From Helopsaltes ochotensis (Eukaryota; Chordata; Aves; Passeriformes; Locustellidae), in the NCBI GenBank assembly GCA_013400155.1, contig VXBM01000002.1, positions 1,309,516-1,373,515 of the forward strand: a stretch of 64,000 bases of DNA, in the 5' to 3' direction. The number at the start of each line of letters is the position of its first letter. The stretch's first letter is position 1. The notes beneath the pieces were generated by a model that worked only from the letters and a program-made list of their open reading frames with translations, was not told where the DNA came from and searched no databases. The position numbers and the translations under genes are program-made. Positions 26,485 through 40,000 of the stretch are shown here, piece by piece.

Positions 26485-28084
26485 ATATAATCATCTGATA
26501 GACATGGAACCATATTTTGCTGGTTTTAAGCACATGCAGCAGGACTATGAAGTCACTCTTGAACTCACAAGTGAAGAGACTCAAAAAACTAAAAATGTGC
26601 CAAATTCTAGGACAGGGTCTTACGGTGTCAGCATTAGAGTCCAAGGAATCGATGGACATCCTTACATAGTACTGAACAACACGGAAGGATGTTTGCCAGA
26701 AAATCCTCCTCCTCCTGGAAAAGAGCAGCAGGTCATTCCTCAGATTGTAAACAAGCCAGCCATGGACTCCAATACTGCTTTTAAGTTGGAGGACAAAATC
26801 AGTGAACATACAAAATTTGCTGGAACACAGCACGTGCAACCCTCTATGCCTAAAAAACTGAAGGTAACCAATGTGAATGAAAAGGAAAGTGGAATGCCAG
26901 ATTTTAAAGATGAAACTGTGAAATCCTCAAATTTGTTGAATTTTCAAAGACATCCTGAACTTTTGCAGCCTTATGATCCTGAAAAAAATAACTTGAACTT
27001 GGATAATTACCAGTCTTCCGTATGCAGTAAATCTAAGTCTTTTACAGATGAAAAAACTGAAGGAAAACCTTGGATTTCCTCATCTAAAATAGTGTCCCTA
27101 CCGAAAACAAATACATACCTTGCAGAGTCAACCAAAACAAATTCAAAAAAAATACACCTGAACAGGTCAATAGAAGATGCAAATAAGCAGCTGCAGGATT
27201 GTCCCAGTAGCACGATCTGCCCCAGTGACGTGTGTGTTTCAGAGTCGTTGTCACCTGCAGGAGGATCCCCCTGTGTTAGTCCCACTGCTTATCCCGAGAC
27301 AAAGAAACCCAGACCAGATGTCCTTCCCTTCCGCAGGCAAGATTCAACTGGGCCAGTATTGAATGACTCCCGAAGATCCTCGTCCTCATCAGCTACTCCC
27401 ACTTCTGCAAATTCCTTGTACAGATTTTTACTGGATGACCAAGAGTACGCCATCTACGCAGACAATGTTAACCGGCACGAAAACAGGAGATACATTCCGT
27501 TCTTGCCGGGAACTGGTCGTGATATTGACACTGGTTCACTGCCAGGAGTAGATCAACTAATTGAAAAGTTTGATAAGAAAGTTGATGCTCACAGAAGAGG
27601 CAGGTCAGGAAAAAGGAACAGAATTCATCCAGATGATCGTAAAAGATCAAGAAGTGTTGATAGCGCCTTGTCATTAGGACTTGATGTAAATTCAGATTAT
27701 TTAGGTGAATTCAGTAAAAGCTTGGGTAAGTCAACTGAGCACTTGCTGAGACCATCTAAGGTTTGCCTTCACAAGCAGTTATCCACAGATCAAAAGTCAC
27801 CTTCCAAAGAGACGAAGATTTCTGCTCGAAGTGTTGGAAAACTGCAAATGCCCAGTAAAGACACACAGAGCAGCAGTTTCAGCTCTTTGCAACACCATAA
27901 ACAGAATGGAACAGACACAGAGAGCTTGATGGGCAGGTCAGCTACTCTCCCAGGACAGAGTAAGAGAGAGGAAGTCAAAACAGTAACTTCTACCTTGTTG
28001 TTGCCAAACCGAATTACAATTGCACCTGAATCAGGAGCCAAGAAGATTTCTGTAAAACCATGTTCATCTGTCCCAAATATACAG
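26485..28084 (+). CDS. CGNL1: CGNL1 exon 2 (first coding exon; head domain, residues 1-527)
   Basis: The exon starts after CCCCCTATTCAG with 19 nt of 5' UTR; coding runs from 26504 to 28084 and ends in phase 0 at CAG|GTAATT. It encodes almost the whole globular head: the ZO-1-interaction motif (about 41-59), the block at 144-162, a serine-rich stretch at 291-300, the linker block to about 357 and the basic RKRSRSVDSA motif at 379-388. Between these blocks (about 62-135, 165-265 and 395-520) the sequence is low-complexity, rich in S, T, K and Q, and looks disordered. From recall these parts differ most from the human protein. Reading past the donor adds eight residues before a stop at 28111, so intron 2 retention would yield a head-only protein. 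Confidence 0.97.
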
Positions 28085-31000
28085 GTAATTTTGAATTTAT
28101 TCTCTAAATAAGTGCTGTCCTTTGCACTCTAGCATACACAAGCTGCCATATTGTTAATTGTGTATTTTTCTAGTCTTCATTTGAACAAACTCCCATCATA
28201 CTATACTTCCAAATGGGATTATTCTGGAGAAATATAATTTATTTTCATTGTTGTAAGCATAGAAAACCTGATTTGTGAAACAACTGATTTTTGTATGGAT
28301 AAAGGAAGATAGTGAGGCCAAACAGATTCTCGTAAATGATGTTATAAAGATTCTTAAGCATAGATGCACAAAAGTAGAATATGAAAAGATAGTATGCAAA
28401 ATCAAATTTTCCTTTTTATTTTGGTGTGGAGTGTGGTTTCTTATTGCAGTAAGCCAGAGCTCCAGTGGATCTTTCAGGACTTGAGGTCCATGGTACATAA
28501 AAGTTTTCATTAATAGGATAAAATGGAGAAGTCCAATTGTACTGTTTTTATTTACAACTCTCACAGGATTGCTATCTTTTGACATTTTATCTTGATCTTT
28601 TAGGCAACTCCTGATCTTTTAAAAGGCCAGCAAGACCTTGCACAGCAAACAAATGAAGAGACTGCTAAGCAGATTCTTTACAATTACCTTAAGGAAGGGT
28701 CAGTAAACATACTTAACTTTTGGATAGGAGACTGTATTTTATCAATATTTATCTTCTGTTACATTTGAAATGTGAAACAGTAAAGTGAAAGCTATAATTA
28801 AGTGAAACATCTCTTTCACAATTCTGTATCTCAGCTATTTCCTCTAAGGCATTATCTGATCTCAAAATGCCCAGGTTATTAAGACTTACATAAGGTATTG
28901 TAGAGGGTATGATTAAATGCACTTGAAACTTGTGAATGAGAATATGGCTTGTCTTTTAAATACATCTGGAATTAAACTTTGTATAATATAGAGGTTATTG
29001 GAGAATTCAAATAGTACCTCATGGAAGTTTAAGCCTTTGGGTTTTTTTAACAACAACAAAAATGAAGTGTTATTTCCTGAGGTTTGACAGAAGCCCTCTT
29101 GTTGCTGTGCTTTTAATACTTTGTGCACCTGTAACTCTTGGTATTTTCTACTGATAACTTACTGAAGGGTAAGGGGATCATAGTTAAGTTCTGATTTGTT
29201 TGTATTATTTGGGAGGTTTTGTGGAGTTTTTTACTACTTTGGGCATTCTGGATTTGGTTTGATATTAAAAAAATAGTAACTTTGATCATATCATTGCTTT
29301 GTACTATCTGTTTTAGAAGTCCTGATAATGACGATGCAACAAAGAGGAAAGTGAATTTGGTTTTTGAGAAAATTCAGACTTTAAAGTCAAGAGCTGCTGG
29401 AAAGACACAGGTAAAGAAATTTTAATGTGCTTTGGCTTGTTTCAAAGTGGTGCAGTATTCAGACAGGACCTTAAGAATCTGAATTCCCTTACTGACTTTT
29501 TACCAGGCTATTCATGTAGTCCCTCAGGAATATGACTTAATTTTGATGGCATGAGAAGGATTAAATGCTTATTCTTTATTATTTTATCCTGGGTATAATT
29601 AGTAAAATTTTTTTTTTCTTTATATTCTTCTTAATCTCAATATACCTGTGGTTTTTCAGAAGGTTTTAAGTGTAGTTGCTCACAGCACAGTTAACCTTTT
29701 TAAGAAATCTCTTAGTATGTGAGGAGGAGTTTGGAGCAATGAAGAAAAATGTTAGGTACATTCACATAAAATTTCTTGGATAAAGATAAAATTTCTCTGC
29801 AGAGATAAATGTTAATTTTTTGATTGCAGTGAGACAGACATAGCATGATTCATGTAGCTTTTTTTATTTATGACACAATTATTTCTTTGTAAAATACATC
29901 CTGGGAAATTACCAAAAAAAAGTATTTGAAAACCTGTCTTAACATACAGGCATACTTTCCTTTGGTGTCCATATTGCATAATTAGTGGTATCTCAGTAAA
30001 ATTGGCCCAGAGTACACATGATTTGATTCATATGTTGCCTAATTTGATTTTTTCTTTACATTTGTATATTTCCTGTTTTATTGTCAACATGCCTCGAGCA
30101 GTTACCAAGAAGTTTTATGAAAACCAAATCATTGTTTCTTTGAAAATTTTAGCTTGGCCTGGCCCATATGAAAAATCCCTGGTGAACTCAGGCAGTTGAT
30201 GCTATGCTTTGTTAGTTTTCCCTGTAGCTTTGCTTTAGATTAAAAAAAAGAAACTATTCTCAAAGAACATCTTGGCTTTGTGGGAATAAATGTCTCTATT
30301 TAATTGTAGGTTTCAGATTCTTCGGCTGAAGTAAAAGCATTGGTGGAACAAAAAGCAGAACTTGAAAGGAAAGTGGAAGAGTTAGAGAAAAAACTGGATC
30401 TGGAAATTAGGGTACAGCACTTTTATTGTCCTAAAGCTTCTGATTATTTCAAATACACTTCAAAATAAGTGACAACTGATCCTCCAGCTGAATCCCTTTT
30501 GCTTCATATTCTTCTTAATCTGGATAAACCTGTGCTTTTTCAGAAGACACTTTTATTTAAAGGGTGGCTGGTCCTAGCATTGTTACCCTTTGTAACAAAT
30601 CTGTTCTTAGTATTTGAGAAGGAATTCAGAGCAGTGAATTTATTTCACATTCACAAAGCACTTCTTAGGTATCTGCTGAGGTGAATGTTAATCTGTTGAT
30701 TGCAGTGAGACAGATGTGGACTGAGAGACAAACTCTTATAATCATGTAGCTGCTGTCCATTATTTTACTTAACTTTTGATGTACAAAATACAGAATCAGC
30801 AAAATTCCAAAGAAGAGAGAGATGCTACACGAGCAAGTCTGAAAGATCTTCAGTTGCAGCTTGATCAAAGTATATGTGAAAAGGAAGCCTTAAAAAAGCA
30901 GCTGGAAGAAAACGAGAAGGAACTCCGGCAAAACCTGGAGGAGTGAGTTAATTCTAGCAAAGTTATCATTGATATTTGTACCTTTTCTTAAACCTTTTGG

Positions 31001-34000
31001 ATTAAAATACCCGTGTCTCCAGAATATGTTGATGGAACCAGACAAGTGGCATTTGTTACTGTAGGAATAATTCTACCATTTAGAAAAGTCATGTCTTTAG
31101 AATATCTGTAAGAAAGAGAAAGATTGCTGAATTTATAATCTTCTTTGTGCAAATTGCTTTTAATATTTCATGGTCAAAATATATAGTTCAAATCTTTGAA
31201 ATGTGGAAACACTTGTATTTTATTTTAGACCTAGTCATTCAACTCTCCACTTAAATACCTAGTTACAAGATTTCTCATTTTTACCCTGACATTTAATTTT
31301 TCTGCCTCGTTATATCCCATTCTCTTGTGGGCAACATGGAATGTGTGTCATTTTAGTACTTGAATGAACAAATTAGTATTTCTGCAAATTAAAAAATCCT
31401 GTCTGAATTTTACTGATGAGGCTTTTTCAAGTGAAGATGGAGCAGGAAAAACACCAGACTGAGATCAGAGATCTTCAAGACCAGCTCTCTGAGATGCACG
31501 ATGAACTGGATAACGCAAAACACACCGATGAAGGGGAGAAGGAGATTCTGATTGAGGTTAGTTACCAAGTATCAGGAGAATCAGAAAAATTGAGAAGAGG
31601 AGACTAAGATACTGGTGGAAGAAACACGTGCCTTTGCTTTTCCTCTGCTATTGATCCAAAACAAGGTACCATTATTAGGTGGCCTAAGAAAGCATGTTAT
31701 GATAGCAGTATTAACCTTAAAAGGAATAGAGTGTAAGTACCATTGTTTTATGGAGCAGGAGAACAGATATCTTAATTGTTGACAGGCAGGTGAGTTATAC
31801 ACTATTATCAGATAATAATCTCAGTCAGTTTTAGCAGTTGGAAGTTGAGGTCAAAGCAGGGAAGATCAGTTTAAAGAAGAGGTATATATTATCAAAGCCA
31901 GAGGAGATTCAGCTAAGAAAATTAAAAGAACTCAACAAAGTAGTCTCTAAATTGTTGACTTTCTATTGGACCAGGGAGAGAAGGGATGAGTCTGGAGAGG
32001 AACAAAAATTACAGGGTTTCTGTCACCTTGGGATGAAAGAGGAATTGGCTGTAGCCTGGATTATACTAATACACTGATGATGAAATAGAGAACACAGCTT
32101 ATTAAATTTGTTGATAAGGATGCGTAAGAGTATCAGTGCAGAAATATTAAACATGTTTGCATGCAAGATCTGCTGAGTAGAATAACTACCTTGTTTTGTA
32201 TGGGTGAGATTTGATTACTCATAAATGTCTGACTTAAATCTCAGGCACTGTAATTGAAATTGAATTGTAATTGAACATAAGTGGGAGAATATCACAAATG
32301 ATGATGCTAGTACTGAAAAACATTACCTTTAAAGAAGGACTTCAATCTGAATGGAGAAGTGAGGGAAGAGTCAGAAACATGTCTTACAGAATGTTGTTGT
32401 AAAGGTGATAGTGATCAATTTTTTTATTGTATGTGGAGATAGAGGAAGAAACGAGAGACTTAGCTCCAGATATTTAAAGAAAGTATTAGAAAAAGTTTCT
32501 GTTAATACTGATAATTAAACAGAGGAAGATGCTGTCTGAGATGATGGTAGAGTCCCTTTCATTGTAGGTTTTTAATGGCAGAGTAGGTGATGTGTGTCAG
32601 GAGTGGTTTAGATCTCCAAACCACTGATGGTACTGATCCTCCTTCAATGCAGGGAAGCCTGCATTCTCTTTGAAAGTACAATTATTCACAGCTGGAGAAA
32701 TACCAAATTAGAGAATTTGTGAAGCAGTACTTTTCTGATTGTTTCTGTTATTCTGTGTTTTTGTATGCATCTTTAGTATTCAGATCCACTGACTCTCCAG
32801 TTCCTTCCCAGAGATGTGGAGGGGGGGAAATGACTTCTAGGGTTACCCTGGTGGGAGGAGGAGGGGTGTGAAGACATGGGCTTGGTTGGGAAGCACTTGT
32901 TTTGTCTTCAGCACTTGAAGAAGCAACTCTATTTATTCTTGCCAGAAGAAAAGAAAGCAAAGAATTATCATTGAGTTTGTTTCTCTTGCAACTGGGGGAA
33001 AAATGCTTTGTCTTTGTTCTTGTCAACCTCATTACTATTGAAAGCACAACATAGGAGTGACTCCTGCATTATTTGCAGATGGCATAACGTACACTATTAA
33101 ATCTTTTGATAGTTTTGCAGCATCAGATATGTTGACCTATTATATAAAACATCAGCTATATGTTATACTTCTAATAATACTAGGGCTGAGCAAAATTTTA
33201 GCTTACTATAAAAGCTGTAAAAAATATGTCAGTCATATGAAACAAAGTTGTCCTTGGGGAGCTTATGTGCTTGCTTTCTGTGAGGCATAAACTGAACATC
33301 CACAGGGGCTATTTGACACACAGCTGTGTTTAATTTTGGGCTTTAGGAGCTGATGCAAATGAAGCAGGATCTGCAAGAAGTTTTAATAGCAAAAGATCAA
33401 CAAGAAGAGATTTTGAGAAAAAGAGAGAGAGAGCTCACAGCTTTGAAGGGAGCACTTAAAGAAGAGGTATCCAGCCATGACACAGAGATGGATAAACTTA
33501 AAGAGCAACACGATAAAGAATTGCTGGATCTACGACAGAGCCTAGAGAAAGCAACAGAGGTATGTAAGTGCTAACAATTTCCTCTGCAGGGAAAGATCCT
33601 ACCTCTCTCAGGTGCTTTTAGATACTACTGTTCTCTTAGCAAAATAGGCAAAGATTTAGGCCAGGAGATTCTTGGCTGCTGAGAATAAGTTTTATGTCAT
33701 ACCCATCTAATGTTTTGATTGTTTGTCAAAACTGAAGTTGTGGCCCTTTCTTCAAGCACTTATTCACTGCATTTGCTTAATTGCAAACTTTGAGGGAGAA
33801 GAGATGGGAGTATAGTGCAGAGAATGTCCTGGGTTAAACAGAACCACCAAAACCTTGAGGATGCCCTTGAAGAGTGCTTTGCCAGTCATACTGTTGAAAA
33901 ACTTCTAGCAGTTCTCTGCAGTTCTTGGCAGACCACTGTTCCTACATTCAGCTTCTTCTGTCATATCCTGTTCCCTGCTTGCATTGTTCCACCTTGTTCA

Positions 34001-37000
34001 TTCAACTTCTCAATATCACTGCGGGGACTTGTGTTTTATTTTGTGTCCTTTTTATTTATTGAACTTGACCTTGTTTACAGAATGGTCAGAGTAGTGTGAG
34101 CACAAGGAAACAGCAGGGGTTTGGGTGTTTTGAATCAGACAGGAAGAAAACAGAACTGAAGGAGTTGCCTCTTCCAGCATCAGCAGGAAGTCTTTGTGAG
34201 AGGGAGAACGGAACAGGTTTCAGATGTGTCTATTTGTTATTGTTTTCCAAGAGATGTCCTTTCTGAAGTTTTCTTTGTGGAGACAGCAGGTAGCAACGTA
34301 TTGAAAGATTTTTTTTTTTGGTATGGGGACGGTTCTGAAGTTTTTGAGCATTCTTTTTACAGTGACAGCTTTTTGTATTTTTTCTGTATTCCCTCATTTT
34401 ATTTCTCAAATGTTTGAGAAAGTTTCTCCAGGCAAACTATGCTTGACCAATATGTAAGAACTGTAGGCTCAGTTTGTATGCTTAGAAATATCCATGCTAA
34501 TTTATGTCTGTTACCTACACTGGTCTTAGGTGGGTTGTAGTTATCCTGCTGGTTGTGACCTAAAACATAACACAGAACTGAGGAAAAATTAAACTTGAAG
34601 CTGGAAAGAAGTTTCCAAATCTTGATATGCTCTGTGAGCAAAATAGGAGCTGATGTAGAAGATGCTGCATAGGTATTGTATGATTGAATTCTGATAAAAG
34701 ATTATCCTTTTAAAGGTTTGTTTTAAATGTGCAATTTTCTTCAGAGGTTAGAGAATTTCATAAATGCTGGTTTGTTTATGCAGCCTAGGACTTGTACTTG
34801 AGATTGTTCAGCTTTGCTTAAATGCGTTGTTTCTCTTGGTTTTACATCATCATGAAGATATTTGACTTGTCTGAGCTGTATGGACTGAATTAATTTTTTT
34901 TCTTTGAGAGAAAAGTAGAACATTTAAATTATCATTTTTTATTACACAGTAATTGTAGTGACAGCTCAACCTCAATGAACCATCTTTCAAAGTTAGTGCC
35001 TGGTAATTTACTGTATTTCAATTATGGAACTGTAATTACGACTGACAAGAAATGAAAGAGTTGTCTGTTTGGCATAACAATAACACAGTCTGGGAAATGG
35101 CTCTGTGACTGTGTTGCTGTGGCTTAGAGATATTTATAAATAGCATTTATTTGCTTGCATGACATAGTGTATCAAATGGTGAATTTAATAAGATGTTCAA
35201 AAGGGAAATTTATTTATTTGGTCTAAGTGCCAGTTCTCTTCCCATTTGAGCTGAAATTTTTGTTTTTATTTGAAGTAAAACTTAACAGAAGTTTGGAAGA
35301 TGGTGTTCTTTGTTTAAATTGGAAGATGGTGTTCTTTTTTTTTTTTTTAAATCTTGCTAGTATTTGTACTCAGTGATTTCTTGAAGCACAGCATTATCTT
35401 GATGCCTGCTGGCTGAAATTAGTTGTCAAGTTTGATATATCATTTATCAGGAAAGTATAACCATTCTCTGCAGGGAGTTTCCTGACTGATCTGCTGTGAT
35501 CTTATATATAGTTAATTATTTGGTTTATAATTAATCTGAAATACCCAGGAAACATATACAATTGAAGTTACTTGGCCTGTTAATTTTTTTTTTTTATATT
35601 ACTGCATGCTGGAAAAATTCATACCTGATGGCAGGAAACAAGAAATGTACATCGAAGATTAGTGGGAAGGGCCATTCTGCTGTATTTGATGAGCAAAACA
35701 GGAGTGTAAATGCTGCAATAGTGGTTTGTCATACAAAAAATGTGGATCTGGATGTTCGATAGATCAGGTTGTATTAGGACCTCTATGTACAAGAGTGTTT
35801 GTACTTATGTTGCTTCTAAATCATCCAGATTGGTACAATGAATAAAGGTGTTTTGTGATAAATAGACTGTAAAGGATGTTTTTGCATGGAGAAAGGTAGT
35901 TTTTATGCCAGTGTTAAATCAACAGAATTTTCATCTGCTGGAGGCATCAGATAGGTTGGCAAGTAATGTGCAGTGCGTTTAGTCTGTGTGATTAGAATCC
36001 CACATAGACCTGTTTGCAAATAATGTTAGAAACGTACTCAGGGTTACCTGATAGAGGAACAGAGCAGGGTTGTTTGTCAGTATGATTTTGTTCTCATGCT
36101 CACTAACGTGGTGCTAATTTGGGGGTTTTTTGTTGGGTTTTTATTGTTGTCATTATCTGGTTTCTATTTTTTAATGGAGAATTTTAAATAAAGTCACAGA
36201 TATTAAGATATTATTTTTCTTTGCTACAATTTACCTTTTTTACTTATTTTTGTGTTATTTTGCTTGTGGTAGTCTTGAGATGGCTCTGACTATTCTTGAC
36301 TTTGTGGCTTGTTTATTGAGACTGAGACCAGACTATTTCCATTTAACAATAGGAAAAGTTTTACTTTCTCATAACATACCTCTGTGGGATAATAATTGCC
36401 TTTAATTTAGTAATAAAATTTAAAATTAATGTCTTTCTGATTAAGAATAGATTTCTCCATAACTGCAAGTGCTAGAACAGAGATTAATGCTAATTCTACT
36501 CCAGTTTTTAATGTCATAGAAAAATTTCTATTATTTAATCTGATTCTACAACACAACAGTCCAGAATTGTACTATTTTAACAATGAGTGCCCTGTCACTG
36601 TAGATGAAGTGCCACTGTTTCAGTAAAATTTGGAAATAGCTTTTGGAATGTAATGCTGCAGGTGAAAGGTTGTAGCATATTGCAATTAGTACTGTTCAAA
36701 TCCCACTGAAATTGTATCAGCTCAGGAGGGCAGTTGCAAACTGCACAGCACTTCAAATTTACATCTGTATTTAGAGAAGCTGTCTGAACAAATGATGTTG
36801 TTCAGAAAAAGCTGTAATCATCACGTTAGGAAGAGGCTTATCTAAGCCTGACCTTGACTGATTATTTGGTGTGTCATATGTCTGACCTTGTTCTCAGAAT
36901 GGTAAAACAGACACTCATTTTAGAGCTGATTAATTTATCAACATGTGTAAGAATACAACGAAGCTGGTGATCACGTTACCATTAACACGTGTTTGTGTTA

Positions 37001-40000
37001 CATGTGATTGTGTTATGATTAAAGAGAAGAAGGAATTTTACCAGAGCAAATGTAGGAACAGCAAGAGACAGTGATGGCCTTCTGCACGTGTTCTGAACTA
37101 AAATGGTCCTCCTTTATAAATCTCTGGGTATTATACCTGAGAAGAAGCTTTGGTTTTGGTTTCTTCCCATCTTGTTAGTTTAGGTGAATCTAGCAGAAAC
37201 TGTAAAGACCTTTGAAATGCAAAGTAACTATTGAATCTTTTTCTACTTAGCCTGATAATATGATGTGTCCTCCTCAAAGCTAATAAAAATCTCTCACATA
37301 GAGCAGAAACTTAAAAACTGGCTTAAGCATTCCAAATGATACTGAGATATACTCTCTATGCCTTTTTTGTACAAATGGCTTGGAATTCATAGTTGAAATG
37401 TAAAATGAAACATAACTAAATCTAGTATATTCTGAGCACCTATTCTGGAATAATACTGTGCAGTGACCAGCAGTTACCCAAGTTACTCAGGGAAAAGTGA
37501 CGATATCAGTGTGGAGCATTGCAAAGCCACTTTGGTACTTTAAGTGATTTAATGTATGTAACTGTAAAATTATATATAAATCTGAAAAAAGCCCAGTAGG
37601 ATCTTGCTATCTTGTTCTGCTCTGAGATGAAATCTTGGGGCTATAATAAAACATGCTAAAACCCATGGTCTTGATAGCAGTAAAAGAAACAACTAATATA
37701 ATAAGAATTACTTGGGCATGAAAACATCATTATGCACTCTTATCCATAACTCATCTGCATTGGCATCCTGAATGCTGTGTCTGGGGCTGGTATATTCACC
37801 TCAAGCAAGACACACAACAATTGAAAAAGATTTAGAGAAAGTGATCTAGGATTTGAAATGCCACTGGTGGGTATTTTCTTTCCTCTGCCTGCCTGAGGCA
37901 GCTTTTGCCATGTTGAAATAACACTTTTTGTTTCAGTTCTAGAAGCTGAATCTAAACTGTGTACAGAGTCAAATAGTGGAGTGACTGGTCCAAGTCAGTG
38001 TTTCATCTTTCATGACCTAGCCCCTCTCCCCCTTTCATTTTCTGCCCTCTAGTACCAGCCTTCTTAAAGCCTGGTAAGATTCTGATTGATTTTCAGTATG
38101 GTACAGACACAGATGGAGTTGGGGAAAGAGAGGGAGGGTACGCAGACAGAAGTGTGATGGTGGAAGGAAAGCTGCAGGCACTCCTTAAATAGGTATCATT
38201 ATTGGAAACACCTATTTTAGAACTGTATATGAAAAATTTGGGAGACAGATTTGATTTGTTTTGCCTGACGTATCTGTTCTGGGCGTGGAAAGGAAGTTGG
38301 TAATAGCATCATGCATGTTTTCAGGACCCATTTAATGAAGTACCAAACAAATTATGGAATATTAGTGTTGTCAACAAGAATATAAACTGTGTCTCTAAAA
38401 CACTCTGAATATGTAACCTGGTGACTGTGTCTTTAAGTTCCACCTCCTCTCGTCCTTCATTTCCATGCAATTTACTCCTCCATGTATTTGGTGGGTACGT
38501 GTGTGTGTTTGGGTACAGACAGTACCATGAAACTACAGCTGGGTGGGTTTTATTTTGTATGTAGAGTCAAGAAAGCCTCTCAGCAGAACTGTCCTGGGAA
38601 GTTGTGTTTGAATTGGATTGGACCACATCTATAGGATGATAAAAAAATTATCCTGTTTATCTGTAAAAGTCATTCAACTATTGTGGACCTTCCCCTGCTA
38701 GGCCTATTTCAGTAAGTCTGGGTTGGGAAGGGAGATAGTTTGTGTGATTTTTCATTTTCTTTGTTTCCAGAGATTGGCAAGAGCTTATACAGCCAGGTAC
38801 TTCTTTAATGCCATCAGGAGGATCTCTAATCCTTGTTAGCAGAAGCCAGTTTATGTATTCAGGTGATTGGTCTCGTGACAGTAAATGTTTGTTTTTGTAC
38901 GTATGGGAAATGTTTGACTCTGTCAAACAGGAGGGAGCAACGTGAACACAGAGTTAGTTAATATTTTACTCCAGTCTATCCAGCAACTTCTGACCTTCAA
39001 AAGACTGTTAGTATAAGCCAATCTGAGTATGTCATGATACATAGCCAGGGGGATAATATAACATTGATGCAGGTACTGGTTAAGAGGTTAATACTTTCTT
39101 GGCCCTGGATTTTATAATTTATATAAAAGTTAGGTCATGCCTAAATTGGAAAATTTTGTTTAACATGCTGTGTGTAAAAAGAGGGCTGCATTCTCAGTCT
39201 TCAAATGTAAGTATTTAAATCTTTCATTACATATCATAAATGAAAACCTAAATAGTTTTGGGAATAATATGAAGGACATGGTGCCATTTCAGGCAGTGAA
39301 AATGACCTTGTAAGAAAACAAATCTTTTCTCTAAACCGTCACCAGTGAACTTTTAACGAGTCAGTAGAGTGGCTCTAGCTGTAATGAAATGAGATATCAG
39401 TCTGATTCACTTGTAAATTTGTGCATTGGCTTACTGAATAATCTCTTGAAGTACAGCAGAGAATTTAAGCTGGTTGCAGTGTACCTTGCTAAGAGAGGAA
39501 AAAACCACTGACCTTTTTAATAGGTAACTAGGAATAGTTAACTTCCAAAGACATAGCCATGTGTTAAAGCTGGCAAGGTTTGAGATGATGGGAAGAATTA
39601 ATATAATCAGTGTCAGGTAGAAAAACCGCCATTTAGGCTTTTTTTCCAGGAGTTTTGTTGTTTTTGTTGTTACCTATTTTTGGAGAGTAGGTGGAATGGG
39701 TTGGGTGGGTTGGTAGCCTAACACTCCATTTTTAAGGAATTTTTGTACTCCTTTTGTAGAGATATGAGATGTAATTATCCATGCTATCCTATGGTTACTC
39801 CATTATTCATCCCAAGGCTTCCAACTACTTTAAGAAATAGTGTCAGGAGTTAGGAGAATTGCCTAAAGGTAAACAGTTGGTAAAATGTTGGAATTACAAG
39901 CAGAGGTACAAGCAGAAATTACTGTTATTTGCATTCATGAACTTTGAAAACTAGATGACTCTAGCTGAGTAATACTGATTTCAGAAGCTCCCCTTACAGA

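Larger units (their letters stand above)
28085..33346 (+). other. CGNL1: Introns 2-7 of CGNL1
   Basis: The intervening sequences are 519, 618, 899, 382, 478 and 1,790 bp. Introns 4 and 5 contain the duplicated segment listed separately. Intron 7 holds an open frame at 31838-32077 rich in K and E but with no counterpart in the family; it is probably decayed repeat or chance. Nothing else was recognised. Confidence 0.8.

Noticed and set aside
26477..28041. Open frames opposite or out of frame within exon 2 (for example 26477-26839 minus, 27007-27285 minus)
   Set aside because: They are shadows of the conserved CGNL1 head coding sequence.
31838..32077. K/E-rich 79-residue open frame in intron 7 preceded by an acceptor-like TTTTAGCAG
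   Set aside because: Exon 7 and exon 8 join exactly as in the family (IE|ELMQ), no good downstream donor was seen, and the frame does not resemble the rod; probably decayed repeat or chance.
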